Shown here: positions 22,698 through 34,469 of the stretch, piece by piece
Layout: each line of letters opens with the position of its first letter
How positions within the stretch are numbered: position 1 is the stretch's first letter
NCBI RefSeq assembly: GCF_018873765.1
Contig: NC_057925.1
Location: 32,766,646 to 32,830,645, forward strand
Origin: Telopea speciosissima
Lineage: Eukaryota; Streptophyta; Magnoliopsida; Proteales; Proteaceae
Length of the DNA: 64,000 nucleotides
Reading direction: 5' to 3'
Program-made: the position numbers and the translations under genes
The notes under the pieces: generated by a model
The model's database searches: none
Seen by the model: the letters and a program-made list of their open reading frames with translations, nothing else
What the model was told of the DNA's origin: nothing

Positions 22698-24443
22698 TTG
22701 TTATCTGCCTTATTTTAGGTATGGACCTAGTTCAAACATAACACTAAGGGCACCCTAGGACTCTAAACTTATTCAAACGTTATTTAACATTTACTAATGC
22801 TCCAATTAACATAGGTTATAACCCGTGTGCGACGAGACGTATCAAAGTCCAATTGGGACCCAACAATTAAAAGAAAAAACAAGAATTAGTTAAGGTGAGT
22901 GAAAATTTGCCATACATGTAGGTGTAACACTGATGTTGTGCTATGATGTGGTGGTTAATTACATAATTTCTCATTTATCATTCTTGTTATTGTTATGGGA
23001 TTTAAATGGAAATTGTTAAGATATGATGTTGTTGTTGGCATAGTTGCATATAAATTGCTAGATTAGATGTCATAGCCGGCTTGGAAATGAGGCTGGTGGT
23101 GGCCCATAGTTGTGGGATGCGGATGGCACCACCCGACTCATACGATGTTATGAAGAAATGCATATAGCTAGGACTCTCACTACCCATACTACGAACCCTT
23201 GCTAACAGGGGTTAAGACGTTGGAGGCCTATGAGAGAACTAATGTCTGAGGCATTATTAGGTCTGGCACCCATCTTCTAAAAGGGGGATGGTATCACAGG
23301 TTAATCATAGAGGGCCGGTCAGGCTGACCAAAGAAGGCATGCTGGAGCCAACTAGCTTTCTCTGACAACTGAATGAGTGTATTGCATGAAGGGATTAGAA
23401 GCCCACACCAGGAATACATGTATTGAGGATTGTAGTAGTACCTTCTTACCTGGACTTAGTTTTGTTGTTAGGTGGATTAAATAATAAATCTGAACCTCAT
23501 GTATATAGGATCATGTTTATGTTGCAACTGCATGCATGGTTTATTTTTCATTCACGGGTTTGGTGACATTCGTGGAATCTTTCTTTTTAGATAATTTTGC
23601 TGGTACTAGTATACCAATGGGCGATGAAGCTGCTGATGGAACTGTAGATCTTCTTTACTTTGCAATTCAGTGACAATTTTGGGGTTATCTTATTTTTCCT
23701 TCTGTCGAAAGTGTAATTATCAGGATAATGTACTTTGAACATAAATGGATATGTATATGGTATAACATTAGGTATTCGGGATTTTGTTGTAAATGATTTA
23801 ATCTATCTAAGGGTAGCTCAAGTCTTATGTTGCACTCTAATATACATTATTATCTTTCTGCCCTCATTATGCGGTTGTGACATGTAAGTACTGCTTCTGG
23901 ATCCTGGAGAATTAGCGGCTATCATAGGATATCCAGGTCACTAGCCGAATCCTCCTAGGGGGTGGGTTGCAGGCATGACATTGGCTCTATCTTCACGATA
24001 CTTATCGTGGTTCAAATTTCAAAACCAACTTTCTGCAATCCACGACATCCACCATTTTAAAAAGCAACTTATATAAAAAACATTAAAATGTCGTTAGCCA
24101 AAACGAATCGGATCGGAAAATATTTAATTGAATATTGAGATATCTGAATCCATATCCGATTAGTTTTCGGACGAATACAAATAGTTTTCAAATAGTATTT
24201 TTTCGAATACAAATATCCCTAAATGAATACGAACGCAAATCGAATTCAGATTTTCGACTATCCGTTGACATCCTTAATAGTAATTCACTTTCATAAAATA
24301 TCACAAAACTACCCAAAACAATATCCCTCCCTTGCTTACATTTTTTTTAAAAATTTTTACCCCTCTCTCTCTCTCTCTCAAGGCTACATATCAAAGGAAA
24401 CCAGAGGGTTCTGAGTTCCAGCAAGGAGCTTGGGAGTGGTGGG

Positions 24444-27139
24444 TGTTGGATATAGTATCCATCAAATCCAAATAAATTGTTTATTTTAATTTATTAGTAT
24501 TTGCTTTTATATTGGCGATTGTGTGTCCCAAGGTATGACTTCAAAGTGTTCGTAACTAGGGATGGAATTGGGTTTTTTTGTTTACATGGTTGCAACATTA
24601 TGTGTTTTTCGGGAATAGATATGCTAGACATAGATGTGCATACGCTTTAGTTGTGTATCAGACTCGACCACTCATAGACCCAGCATGGTCTACTGTCAGA
24701 TATTTAGTGTAAAAGGACTTTCATGATAGTTGTCTGGTCCCCAAACCTAAGAGGTCTTTATCGTTGCAGACCGAAATGTACTTTAGTGTACAAAAGGTTG
24801 ATGCATACATATGACTAGCTATATATCATTATATTGGGTCCATTATGTCTGTTTGTGGACAAAAGCGATGCTTAATAAGGAATCCACTTCCCATATAGGG
24901 AGAATGCCTCGAGAGAGAATCTTGAACTTAATTGAATGAAAATTCCAAACTCCGTGGTTTGTAAAGTGTTTACAAAAGGTTTTATAAAATTATTATTATT
25001 TAATAATTATTTATAAATACTTAATTACGTTGTTTTGTTGTCCACCTAGTGATCAAGATACTTTATACTAGTTGTTCAATGGACAAAATTATTAATTGTA
25101 ATTTAATTTCATGCCCTAAGGTCTATTGTGAGATATTGTAAAGTGGAGGGACCTACACATAATGTTTTCAATTATTTATAGGTTTTATGGTTATTACCAA
25201 AACTAAGGTGCTTTTGTGTGCAATTAATTTAATTAGTCAATTGGGTATGACTCAATGAAGGTTACCTTGATGTACAACCCAATAGGATCATAGCAATTGA
25301 CACTAGTGTAGACGCTAAATTGTCACCCCCCAGCAATGACGATGATCGGACAGAGATGACTAGTAATATCCCCAAAACCAGCAATGTATCAGAAAACATC
25401 TTCCCCCATCACGTAAAGCGTACATCATGTGCGCGACCCCCCCAGATAGTCCCAGACAGCCCACGCAACCCCACGAGGCAGCATCATGGTCGCAGCCCCA
25501 TATGGCAATGCCCTGCATTGCACCGCTCCGCCATGCGACGCCGCGGCCCTGCTGTGCAGCGATGCATGCGCATGTGCTGCAGCCTTGTCATGCGCCACCA
25601 CAGCCTGCATGGTCTTTTCAAGCGGTGCCGTGGCTTGTGCAGCCCTATGCATGCGTTGTGGCCTGCGCGGCCCTACAGGCACCCAGAATCTGATTTGATC
25701 TCCATTTTTGCTCTATCGTGGCACAGCCATGCGGCCCCGCATGTTTTTCGCACCGCCGCTGAACCCAAAATTTGCCTATAAAAAGGGGGTCACCCCCCCT
25801 CATTTGAAAAGGAGAAGTTTGTGGGAGCGGAAGCACCCCCAGAGCACCAATCTTTTAGTTTTTTCTTATTTTTCTTGTTTTGGGGCTCTTCCCCAATCCA
25901 ATTTTGAGCCTTCCAGCCTCGACCCTTTGTCCGAAGTCTGGACTATCCGAGTCCGACTTCCTCGACCCCAAATCATGGAAACCTCCTGTGGCATAGCCAC
26001 TTTGTCTGGCCTCTGTGCCCCTAGTTTCCAAAGCCTTGGAACACCATTATTTTGTCCAACATCTTAAGATCCAACACCCGCAAGCCATTACTCTATCCGA
26101 CGAAAGGAGAAAGCTACTCTTTTGCGTCCACCTGAGCTAGGGGGCGCGGTCCGTATTACATAATTGCATTGGTTTAAAGTGTACATTTATACATTTTTTT
26201 CGTCAATTTTTTAATTCCAATACGATGTAGTCCTTTCAAATGCTCTCATGTAGTGTGCAGTAGTTAGTGTAACATAGTTTAATTTAATTAACTAGTTTGT
26301 TCATCATTATTTAGCCATACATGTGGGAATAGGACATTCATAAAGGGAGAATATTCAAAAACAAGCATCTAGTAGAAAGACCGATTTATCCGGGCGAGGT
26401 GGGTGCCTAACACCTTCCCACTCTCGTAACTTAACCACTTACCCCAATTCTCTGACCAGACCAATCGAAGTCTTATAGCCCTTCTAGGGCTATACCAATG
26501 GATCCTATGCCCTAATCCTAGATGGCGACTCCGTTTCATTTTATTGCATGACTCCCATCCCCTGATAAATTGAACCATACTCCCAAGAAAACACATTCCT
26601 TCTACCTCCAACCGAGGACCACAACATAAAACCCTTGGCTCTGTGTGCGTGCCCACGAGCGCCCCGGAAAAGAAAGGGAACGGATCCTCACAACTAGCAA
26701 TCTCAATAAAAAAAAAAAGAATTAGGGTTTGACTATAAATATAACCTTAACAAGAAAAATTGTGCAATTAATTATGAGCTCATGGATTTTGAGAGAGAGT
26801 TTATCCTAAAAATTGTGGAAGCGCACACACACACACACACATTCTCTCTCTCTCTCTCCTCTTCTTCTCTTTAATTCTCCAAGATTTGGTGATTATCATT
26901 GTTCGAAGAAGGTTTCTGCTGCATTCTTCTCTACCAGAGCATTGAGAGGAGGTCAATTCCTACCTCTGCGGGTTCGGTGTTCAGGTGTTGTGAACCTTTG
27001 GAGGTGCTTCGATTGTGGCACTCAAGAAGTAACCCTACACTAATATTATATTTTTTATTTTAAATACTCTATACTGTGAGAGGATCAATTCTTTGTATCA
27101 GATCAAAAAAAGTTTTGATTTATACAGTCACCAACTACA
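24444..27139 (+). mobile_element. Solo LTR (probably copia) with nested insertion
   Basis: Starts TGTTGGATATAGTATCC, ends CCAACTACA, with perfect 5-bp flanks GTGGG (24439-24443, 27140-27144). Removing the nested element 25307-26692 and one ACTAG copy leaves about 1.3 kb. TATAAAT lies at 26734-26740, followed by a leader with AC and CT microsatellites (26822-26860). No internal region follows, so it is a solo LTR. Copia assignment rests on the LTR start and is tentative. Confidence 0.8.
25307..26692 (+). mobile_element. Solo LTR of a Tat-like gypsy family, 1.39 kb
   Basis: Begins TGTAGACGCTAAATTGTC, ends CGGATCCTCACA, with perfect 5-bp duplication ACTAG (25302-25306, 26693-26697). TATAAAAAGG lies at about 25777. 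Related LTRs occur at 43460-44732 (plus) and 60563-61931 (minus). The motif TGGCGACTCC, which looks like a primer site, lies at about 26523, about 160 bp inside the LTR. The central part (25420-25740) is GC-rich with GCATGC-type words. Confidence 0.9.
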
Positions 27140-27144
27140 GTGGG

Positions 27145-28126
27145 TGCATTCAAAAAACAAGGTTCAAGTGCCAAAAGAGAGATGATGGGTTCTTAAGATT
27201 GCAGTAGCCATGAAGGGGCTTTTTTTATAATTAACTCCCTTAATCCAATCACCGTTGTTATCACAATTGGAACCATTGAAAGCTCTAAAAGGTAATTAAA
27301 CTTTTATCTATTTGAGAGAGAGAAAAAAAGATTATTAAATCTCAAATGTCATCACTTGCTTCAGCCACATAATAATTCTCTTTCTCACTTTATTAAGAGC
27401 AACCCTTATAATTTCTCCAATTTTGTTACCTTCGATCTTCACAACATCCCTTTGTTGTGTTGTTATTCACTTTTGTATGATTATATGGAGGGACGACAAT
27501 GGTTGAAAGGCCAAAAACCCAAGGTAAGACATTCCCGTTTGGCTTGTTCTTTGCTTATGGAAATGTAGGGTTTAGTACCATTGTTGTCATTGGATCTCTC
27601 TCTCTCTCTCTCTCTACACCTAACCTACACGTCATTCCCTGCTTCCATTTTGAGTTAAAATGGAATGTGAAAAACCAAATGCTGATATTGTGGTTTTTGT
27701 GCCAAAAATAGTCTTGCCCCAACCAACAAATTTCCTCGTCCAACTAACATGTACTTTTCACTTCTTCCTCTATAGAGGCACAAGTGCAGATGGGATGAAC
27801 CCCTTCTTTCTTTAGGTACTCCACTTCAGAACCCAAAAAAATCTTCAGCCCCTTAATAGGTCAAGTAACAAGATGATGAGTATTTCATATTTGGTGCTCC
27901 ACAAATGTTTGCAGTGGATTTGGTGTTCGTCAAATCGTTATTTTTTCCAACTACAAATGCCCAGTCTAAAAGGAGCAACGACTCACTTCTTCAAAACGTG
28001 GAATCGCCCATCCTCAAAGATTTCTCTATTTATCCCTTATGTATGGGATAATGTTGGATAAGACCAACGTCCCTTCTGTTACGGGATAATGTTGGGAAAT
28101 GTTGGATGAGGCCAATGTGGCCAAAT
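27145..28126. other. Flanking sequence, possibly copia LTR and leader
   Basis: No gene. It contains a CT microsatellite (27596-27616) and two GGGATAATGTTGG direct repeats near 28048 and 28083. The upper part probably belongs to the LTR of the copia fragment beginning at 28134 on the minus strand; its outer end was not found. Confidence 0.35.
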
Positions 28127-28640
28127 CCCTAACATCTTCCACTTGGCCATGTTGGTCAAATGTAAATTCTTAGTTTCAATTTCCAGGAATTGCATTTCAT
28201 TTCAAGTTCCCATTTCCAGGATGTTCTGTCATGATATTTCAATTTTCGTTCCTATTTCCAGGAACAATCTTATAAGATTTTCATTACCAGGATGAGGAAT
28301 ATTCAGTTCCTATTACAAACTTAGGCTACTCTAAGTTCCATCAAATTCACATGTTTAATGTAGGTTTTCGCACAAACTCCCTTTGTAAGGGGATCAACTG
28401 CTACCATATCACTCGTAGGCATACAGGTTACTTTAATTTCACCTTTTTCTACTATATCTTGTAACTAGTGATACTATATTTCTATATGTTTTTCCTTTAA
28501 ACTATTTGTACCACTGTGTATCAGGCTTATTGCTGCCTAATTATCACAAAAAATTTTCACTGGATCATTTACAAGATCTAGCCTAAATTCCATTAAGAAT
28601 TGTATTATCTAGTTATGCACCTTCAAGGTGATTAAATGGT
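28127..28640 (-). pseudogene. Ty1/copia RNase H C-terminus plus start of 3' LTR
   Basis: Minus-strand reading gives the copia pol end: KIFCDN*AAISLIHSGTNSL, then LQDIVEKGEIKVTCMPTSDM and DPLTKGVCAKTYIKHVNLM, ending in stop. In-frame stops replace the Gln and Trp expected in this region. Downstream is CCAAGTGGAAGATGTTAGGG, where a degraded polypurine tract meets an LTR start TGTTAGGG (28134 going down). Only the last part of pol is recognisable. Confidence 0.8.
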
Positions 28641-29251
28641 TGTAAGTCATTCTCCTTCTTTTCCCACCAAACCAACTAAATTCTTCCATTAATCATCTAT
28701 GTGGCTAGAGAAATAGAATGAGATGGAGCAAAAGGAAGGTTACCCAAGAGTCTACTAAGGGTAGGTATTGACTCTGAACCAAAGAATGAACGGGAAACTT
28801 TAAAAAATTAACAATTGAGGGAAGGGGAAGGGGAGGCACATCATAATTAATTGATGAATAATTTACAAGAGTGCAACTATCAGAGTATCCTACGACTAGT
28901 GTTTTCTGTAATAGCAAACTAGTGAGGTTGTACCCATTCATGAATTTGGACTATGATATTTTTCTTCCCACCCCCATTCCAATCTTTAAATTGCTGCAAG
29001 AAACATGGATTTCTTCTAGTTTTGGTTGAGTAGTTGACTCATTTGGAGTTGTCATGAATTGAAAGTCTAGGCCTCTGTGAATTGAATCATTTTCCCATCA
29101 TATTGTTATCTCAATTCATCTATTGTGTGCTTCTTTGATATGATGTGTTCTTAGAACCTAAAGCCAAATTCATCTATTGAGTGCTTCTTTCCCTGTTTCA
29201 TCTTAGCTGCTGAAATACCCTTTTGCCTCCACTGATCGAACACTACTTGGT
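28641..29251. other. Unassigned spacer
   Basis: AT-rich with a direct repeat AATTCATCTATTG-GTGCTTCTTT near 29112 and 29167. Upstream copia domains expected here on the minus strand are not recognisable. Confidence 0.35.
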
Positions 29252-29331
29252 GGGTCTTTAGCTCAAATTGGTAGAGCACTTGGAACATGAGCATGTTCCA
29301 AGGGGATGGTGGTTCGAGTCCACCAAGGCTG
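29252..29331 (+). other. tRNA-like sequence abutting an LTR
   Basis: GGGTCTT can pair with AAGGCTG as an acceptor stem (six of seven pairs, some G-U). TAGCTCAAATTGG fits a pol III A box and GGTTCGAGTCC a B box, with T-stem GGTGG/CCACC. The anticodon arm is abnormal: CTTGGAACATG (29279-29289) and CATGTTCCAAG (29292-29302) form an 11-bp perfect stem with a 2-nt loop, so no 7-nt anticodon loop exists. A tRNA-derived SINE head or dead tRNA is more likely than a working tRNA. Its 3' end coincides with the start of LTR B. Confidence 0.6.
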
Positions 29332-30066
29332 TCACACCCCAAACCACCCCCTGGGAGGATTAGGTAGGTGACTCGAATTGCATAACGACAATCTGCCAAA
29401 TCCCACAGATCTAGAAGCAGTTAATACATTCACGGACTCACATCCATAAAGTTACCACAAGTAAAATCAGAGTGTTGTAGATAATCTACAATTATAAGAA
29501 GGAAAGTGAAAGCGTAGCGATATGGGAAATGATTGTGATATATATACATAGGTAAGATTGTTCCATTCCCCAGTACAACCCACAAACCGAACAGTAAAAG
29601 CTAACATATACATAAGCGAAAATAAAAGTGAATATGTATAGGGAGAGATAACTCAACCCCAAAAAGGAAAGAAGAAACTAAAACAAGAAACAAGAACGGG
29701 GATAAACTCCTGACAAAATCAAAATGGAGTCCCCAAGACAAAAAGCATCAAGGGTGCCATCACTCGTCTTCATCAATAACCACTGAGAATGCTTGCATCA
29801 TCGGCACGACCTCCATCGGGGTCAATACCAATATCATCATAACCACAAGGGCTCTCCTCCTTGTAATGAGCCTCCATGCCACAGTGGCATCTATCTGCAC
29901 AATCATCTAGAGAGAAAAACATATATAATAGAGTGTGAGCCCCACTGAGCCCGTGAGTAAAACATATTATCATGCATGCATATGCAACCACAATCCACAT
30001 GATCCTACATGATATGCAAGTCCAAATTATTTATTAGCCACCTAACATTATAGCTAAGGCAGTTTA
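29330..30066 (-). mobile_element. Giant LTR fragment, copy B
   Basis: On the minus strand this is the last about 730 bp of the giant LTR, ending CCAGGGGGTGGTTTGGGGTG-TGACA. It aligns with 52150-52861. It is cut at 30066 by the start of LTR C, which is in the opposite orientation. Confidence 0.8.
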
Positions 30067-33000
30067 TGTTACATCCGTGCTCAGACCCTGACCCAAACTC
30101 CAAATGTAGGTTCGAAACCCGATGGATCCTGGGAAATAATGCCCTTGGCATGGCACAGACCTTGGTGGGGCCCAGGTGCAAAAACAACAGGGATTTACCT
30201 ACTGGTCATCCCTACTGGTCTATTGGATCAACCAGTTTGATCGACCAGTATTGCAGTACTGCTCAAAATCCATATCAGATGCGCATGGCCCAATGTTTCG
30301 CACCTCGAATCACCTTCCTGTGCCTAAAATGACTTGTGGGGGTATTAGCTTAGCAATGTGATCATGTGGGGACCATTTAAAGCCAATTGCATTTTATTAT
30401 GAATTCTAAAAATGCATTCTCCATAGAAATTGTTTTAGGCAAACAACCCTTAGTGGCTGGGCTTATATATAAGCCAGCCTTGGACCAAAAACCCTCCCTT
30501 TCCTAATTCGTTGAAGAGAAAGAAGAGGAGGAGAAGGAGAAGAGAAGAGAGGAGAGGAGAAGGCTTGGAAACCATCCTTGAGCTTGGGCCCATCAAGGTA
30601 AGCCCCAAACCCAGCTGTTCTCTGCTGTATCTTCCATTTTCCATGGCTGTAATCTTAAAATCTTCTCTGTTGTTGGCTATACAGCCATGCCTTCATATGT
30701 CTACAAAGTTAAGCATATTCTACTAGCTTTTTTTCCTTAGAGCCTTGCATGCAAATGTAAATCTATTATGCTTGGCCCACTATCCACCTGTGTCATGATG
30801 AACATAAGCTGTAACTGATTCACATGCCCATGGTTGGTTTGAAAAGAGCCTTATGGGTATAGGACTTGTTAGCTTCATAATATGTTGATGCAAGGCATTG
30901 ATTTCTTTAAATAGATCTGTTATAACACAAATATACACCTACTCATGTGTGATTTCTGCTGTTCTTTAAATGAATAGCCAAGCATGCTAGCATAGATAGC
31001 CAAAAGCTCCAAACCCCCATGCATGTTTGAAATTCCACCATGGACATTGGTTAGCATGCATGGAACCCAAATATGTATCCTGATCATCCATGCTAGCTGT
31101 TGATCCAAAGATCTAAGCCAAAATAGCCTAAGTATTTAAATTTTTGAATTGAACTTGCACTGGTCCATTGCTACTGGTCCATTGGATGGACCAGTACCAA
31201 TCGACCACTGCAGGAAACTGAAACCTGTGCTACCCCTAGCTTACCTCTTGGTCTGTAATGCCCTGTATGAGGCCTTGCATATCATCCCAGCTGAAATCCA
31301 TGCTCAGTACCTGTGTTTAGAGCTAATCTGACATCCCGGGACAGGTTTTGGGCAACCAAATTTGTATCTGGCATAGAAGCATAACCCAAACCATTGATGG
31401 AACTACTGTAGTACCATCTAATACCCCTGGTGTGAACCCCTTCCAATTCTGTGGCTGAACTCCCATTGGTCCTTTGCCACTGGTCCATTAGATGGACCAG
31501 TACCAATCAACCACTGTAGGATATTGAAGCCTGTGTTGTCTCAGACCCACCCCAAGGTCTGGAACATTCTTTTAGAGCCTTTGGTATGAACCCCAATGCA
31601 AAACACACCTTTCCAGCCCTGTTCCTACACTTGGAGCAATGGGTTGATTGCCACTGGTGCATTGGATAGACCATTCCAATCAACCAGTATAAAATATGGT
31701 TGAGTAATATGACCCTTACTCCTATAATTACCTAAAATAGTACCTAGGAACCTTTTGGGTTTAAAAGCTTCAAACCCCTTTTGATTTTGGGCCACAGTAG
31801 CTTACTGGTCCATTGCCACTGGTCCATTGGATAGACTAGTGCCAATTGACCACTGCTGCTGACATGGCAATTCTGTGTCTTACTTTGGTCTGGGAGTTAG
31901 ACCAAGATCACCCCTAGTATCCTAGGGCAAATTAATGTGTATTAATATGATACTTCTAATTTATTTATTTAGGCTTTAATTGTTCGCCCGGCGACGCATA
32001 CCCGTGCACTCTTGTTGATCAACAGTCTTTGGATCCGGCAAATTATAGCCAAGGTGAGTGGATATCGGATCATTCTTGTAGGTGTGACCTTGTGAACATA
32101 TCGAAGATAACAAAGTTACCTTTATTACTATTATCTATGTTATATTATTATTTAATTACTTTCGGATATTGGAATTACTGATGTAACTATGGATTATGGT
32201 TGTGAACATGTTGATTAAATAATTAATGAATCAAATGCAAGCTATGTGAACTGTTAGTTTAGATGCCGTAATAGACGGCTTGGAAATGAGAGGCATGGTG
32301 AGCCGTAGTATGGGCTGCGGGAGCACCGTGCATTTCATACTGGAAATGAGGTTTGTGGTAGCCTGTAGAATGGGATACGATCGACACCACTTAACTCATA
32401 TTGATCAATGATATGTATATCATTGGGCTAGGTAAACATACCCTTCTGCTACAGCCCTTCCCAATAGGGGTGCATGTGGTGGGTGATCATGGCCTCCTAA
32501 ATTCTGCGGACAGCAGAAGCCAGGTCAGTTTGCCATGGTTAACTTGGGGTCTACCAAGGGAGGAGTTGGTGCTCACTACCTAGCGTGGGTTCCACCCGCA
32601 GTGATTGAGGTGGCAACCGAAGACGGAGGAGAAGCGACGGAGGTTGTCGCCCGAGTCATTGCAAGTAGCATTCACCTAGTGACTTAGTTATGATGTTAGG
32701 TGGACTAGAGTAATAAAATTGAATCCAACATGTAGATTGATGATTGTGATGGTCGTACCTGCTTGCATGATTTACTATTCATTTACTGGGCTCGGTGGAG
32801 CTCATCCCTCGTGGATTGTTTCTTTAGATGATTTTGCAGGTGGACATCTCCCTCAATGGGAGGATCATTATGGACAATATGGTGATGGTGATCGTGAGTA
32901 TTCTGGTGTGACCCCTACGGAGGTGATCCCTCTGATGCGGGTGCACAGGATTAGGCTGGAGGAGCTTATCTGATGGCGGTTGTCCTTTCTTTTTGATGTT

Positions 33001-33394
33001 CATAGAACATTCTTTTTGTGGATAGCCAATTGGCGCTTTTCTTTTGTATAGCTTACAGATGCAGCTTTTGTATATCTTGTTTATGATGCTGGGCTATGAA
33101 AAGGCCATGTATGTAGTTGCTAGGAAGTATTGTAAGTGCGAGCTTCTGTTAAACAGTGTAATTATGGTAGTACTGTGGGTTGTGAGCTACTATTGAACTA
33201 TGTACTTTTGGTAGCTCTTTTATGTATATATAACACTTAAGTTTCCGTTGCACTCTATTTTTTAATATTATATTGTAAATGATGTGTATGTCTGTTGAGT
33301 GGTGTTTGCTTCTGGATCCTGGAGATTTGGCGGATGTGGATCGACATCCGGGTCACCCGCCCAATCCGCCTAGGGGGTGGTTTGGGGCGTGACA
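30067..33394 (+). mobile_element. Giant 5' LTR, copy C, 3.3 kb
   Basis: Starts TGTTACATCCGTGCTC, like copy A, and ends GGGCGTGACA. A primer-site-like TGGTATTAGAGC (33398-33409, one mismatch to the tRNA-iMet complement) follows, so this is a 5' LTR with internal sequence after it. A TATA-like TTATATATAAG lies at 30464, a purine-rich leader follows, and a conserved GGCTTGGAAATGAGA block lies near 32280. The element interior is soon lost at about 34405. Confidence 0.82.
30199..31857 (+). repeat. Hairpin modules of LTR C (five copies)
   Basis: ACTGGTCCATTG-type modules at 30199-30250, 31159-31210, 31465-31516, 31651-31688 and 31804-31857. The second holds a perfect 10-bp stem with a TGG loop (31173-31182 with 31186-31195). 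All share the ACTGGTCCATT type, absent from the other LTRs. Confidence 0.78.
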
Positions 33395-33725
33395 GAGTGG
33401 TATTAGAGCAAGAAGCTCTCTAAACTCACAGACAGTGGAAATAGGATTAAAGTAAACTAGATGTAAGAAAAACAAGAACAATAGAATATATAGACAACGA
33501 GAAAATAGAAATTACATAATAGAAAATTCATTCAAGTCCATAACTTGGACTTACATAATATCTAGAGGGGGCATTAAGCCATTACACCAAAAACTGGAAG
33601 TACTACTTCCCAAATTACATACTAGGAAGGTTAAAAAAAAAAAAATAGTACAACTAGCAGGTCTGAAAGGCAGAGAACAACTATAAAGTAAAGTCCTAAA
33701 GATTCCTAGTAGAAATAAAGCCAAA

Positions 33726-34405
33726 CTACTGCTGAGCTGGATCAGGTGGTGGCTGTGGCGGATGCGAATCAACCCAAAAGTGTGCATCCTAAAAGTCCAA
33801 CCTCTGCTCGATGGTGCTCACCCTACCACCAAGTGATGAGATACCTTGCTGCATAGTGGTAGAAAGCTCTCTAAGCTGACCACCCATAGATCGGAGCTCC
33901 ATCATCATGTCCGTCATGCGGTAGGACCCCGGAGGTGGAGGTACTACCTGAGAGGTCATGCCAGTGAATAGCTCCCCACCTGGTAGGTCTCCTGCCCGTG
34001 GATCAGCCGCTGCTAGAGCATCTATCTGACCCACATTTCACCCTCATCATCGCTCCCTGGGGCACCCAACAAACCTATCTTCTTGATTATAGTCCTACTG
34101 ATTGGAGCCTTTCCCTCCCCTCCTCAACCTCACCATTGAAATCAACCCCAAAGCGCCTGAACACCTGAGATAGAAGCCTACCATATGGTAGGTTGCTGTT
34201 TGATGGGTGCTTGGTGTGATACATCATCACTTCCATGATCAGATAGGGCAGGCAAATTTTTGGAGCTCCCCCTGTGTCTGCCCTATACAAGCAATAAGTA
34301 ATAAAGACCCGGAGTATAGAAACCCCTTGCCTGTTTCCACCCTTGGGGCAAATGTTGAACTGAACACACCTGCTCAACAACCGGGTTGATGGCTTAAAAT
34401 CAAGT
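33726..34405 (-). pseudogene. Antisense gene of element C, C-terminal part
   Basis: Encoded on the strand opposite to LTR C and starting 300 bp after its primer site. It contains STRLLSRCVQFNICPKGGN, VFITYCLYRADTGGAPKI and NLPYGRLLSQVFRRF, homologous to the antisense proteins at 41029-42267 and 53209-57989. A tail follows with GISSLGGRVSTIEQRLDF and a TAG at the next expected Trp. The amino-terminal half is missing beyond about 34405, where gag-pol of another copy begins. Confidence 0.8.
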
Positions 34406-34469
34406 ACTGAGCTCGAGGTTGGAGAACGGAAATATCTCAGGCCAGTTAAAATGTAGCAATCTTTTTGTT

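Larger units (their letters stand above)
19940..23980 (+). mobile_element. Giant solo LTR, copy A (gypsy family), 4.04 kb
   Basis: Starts TGTTATACCCGTGTC and ends GCATGACA. The flanks are CTGGC (19935-19939) and TTGGC (23981-23985), a 5-bp duplication with one mismatch. It is homologous along its length to the giant LTRs at 30067-33394, 49601-52861 and 53537-57015: the CAAACACCAACTCCTTAC stretch, TATA box TATATAAA at about 21629, the GGCTTGGAAATGAGG block near 23080, and GCTTCTGGATCCTGGAGA near its end. There is no internal sequence, so it is a solo LTR left by recombination. It landed inside the hAT-like element. Confidence 0.85.
19141..24276. mobile_element. hAT-like non-autonomous element split by a solo LTR
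   Basis: The ends are TTGAGATGTAAATGG (left) and the complement of TAAGGATGTCAACGG (right), the usual weak hAT-type TAxGGxTGTCAA ends. They are flanked by identical 8-bp ATAGTAAT (19133-19140, 24277-24284). Subterminal regions are rich in CGAATCCG/CGAATACG words on both sides. Without the inserted LTR (19940-23980) the element is about 1.1 kb with no transposase. An (AG)n microsatellite sits at 19377-19406. Confidence 0.75.

Noticed and set aside
25320..25781. Several overlapping GC-rich ORFs of up to 153 codons on both strands
   Set aside because: They lie inside a solo LTR (25307-26692), overlap in all frames, have low-complexity His/Ala/Arg content, and the equivalent region of the second LTR (43560-43770) does not keep the frames.
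26523..26540. TGGCGACTCC as a primer-binding site
   Set aside because: The target-site duplication places the LTR end about 160 bp further on, so the motif is inside the LTR.
29252..29331. Functional tRNA gene
   Set aside because: The anticodon arm is a continuous 11-bp palindrome with a 2-nt loop, so no anticodon loop forms, and the acceptor end is merged with an LTR.
29325..30060. AAGGC on both sides of LTR B as a target duplication
   Set aside because: The right-hand AAGGC belongs to sequence homologous to the LTR itself (compare CTAAAGC near 54069), and that edge lacks an LTR terminus.
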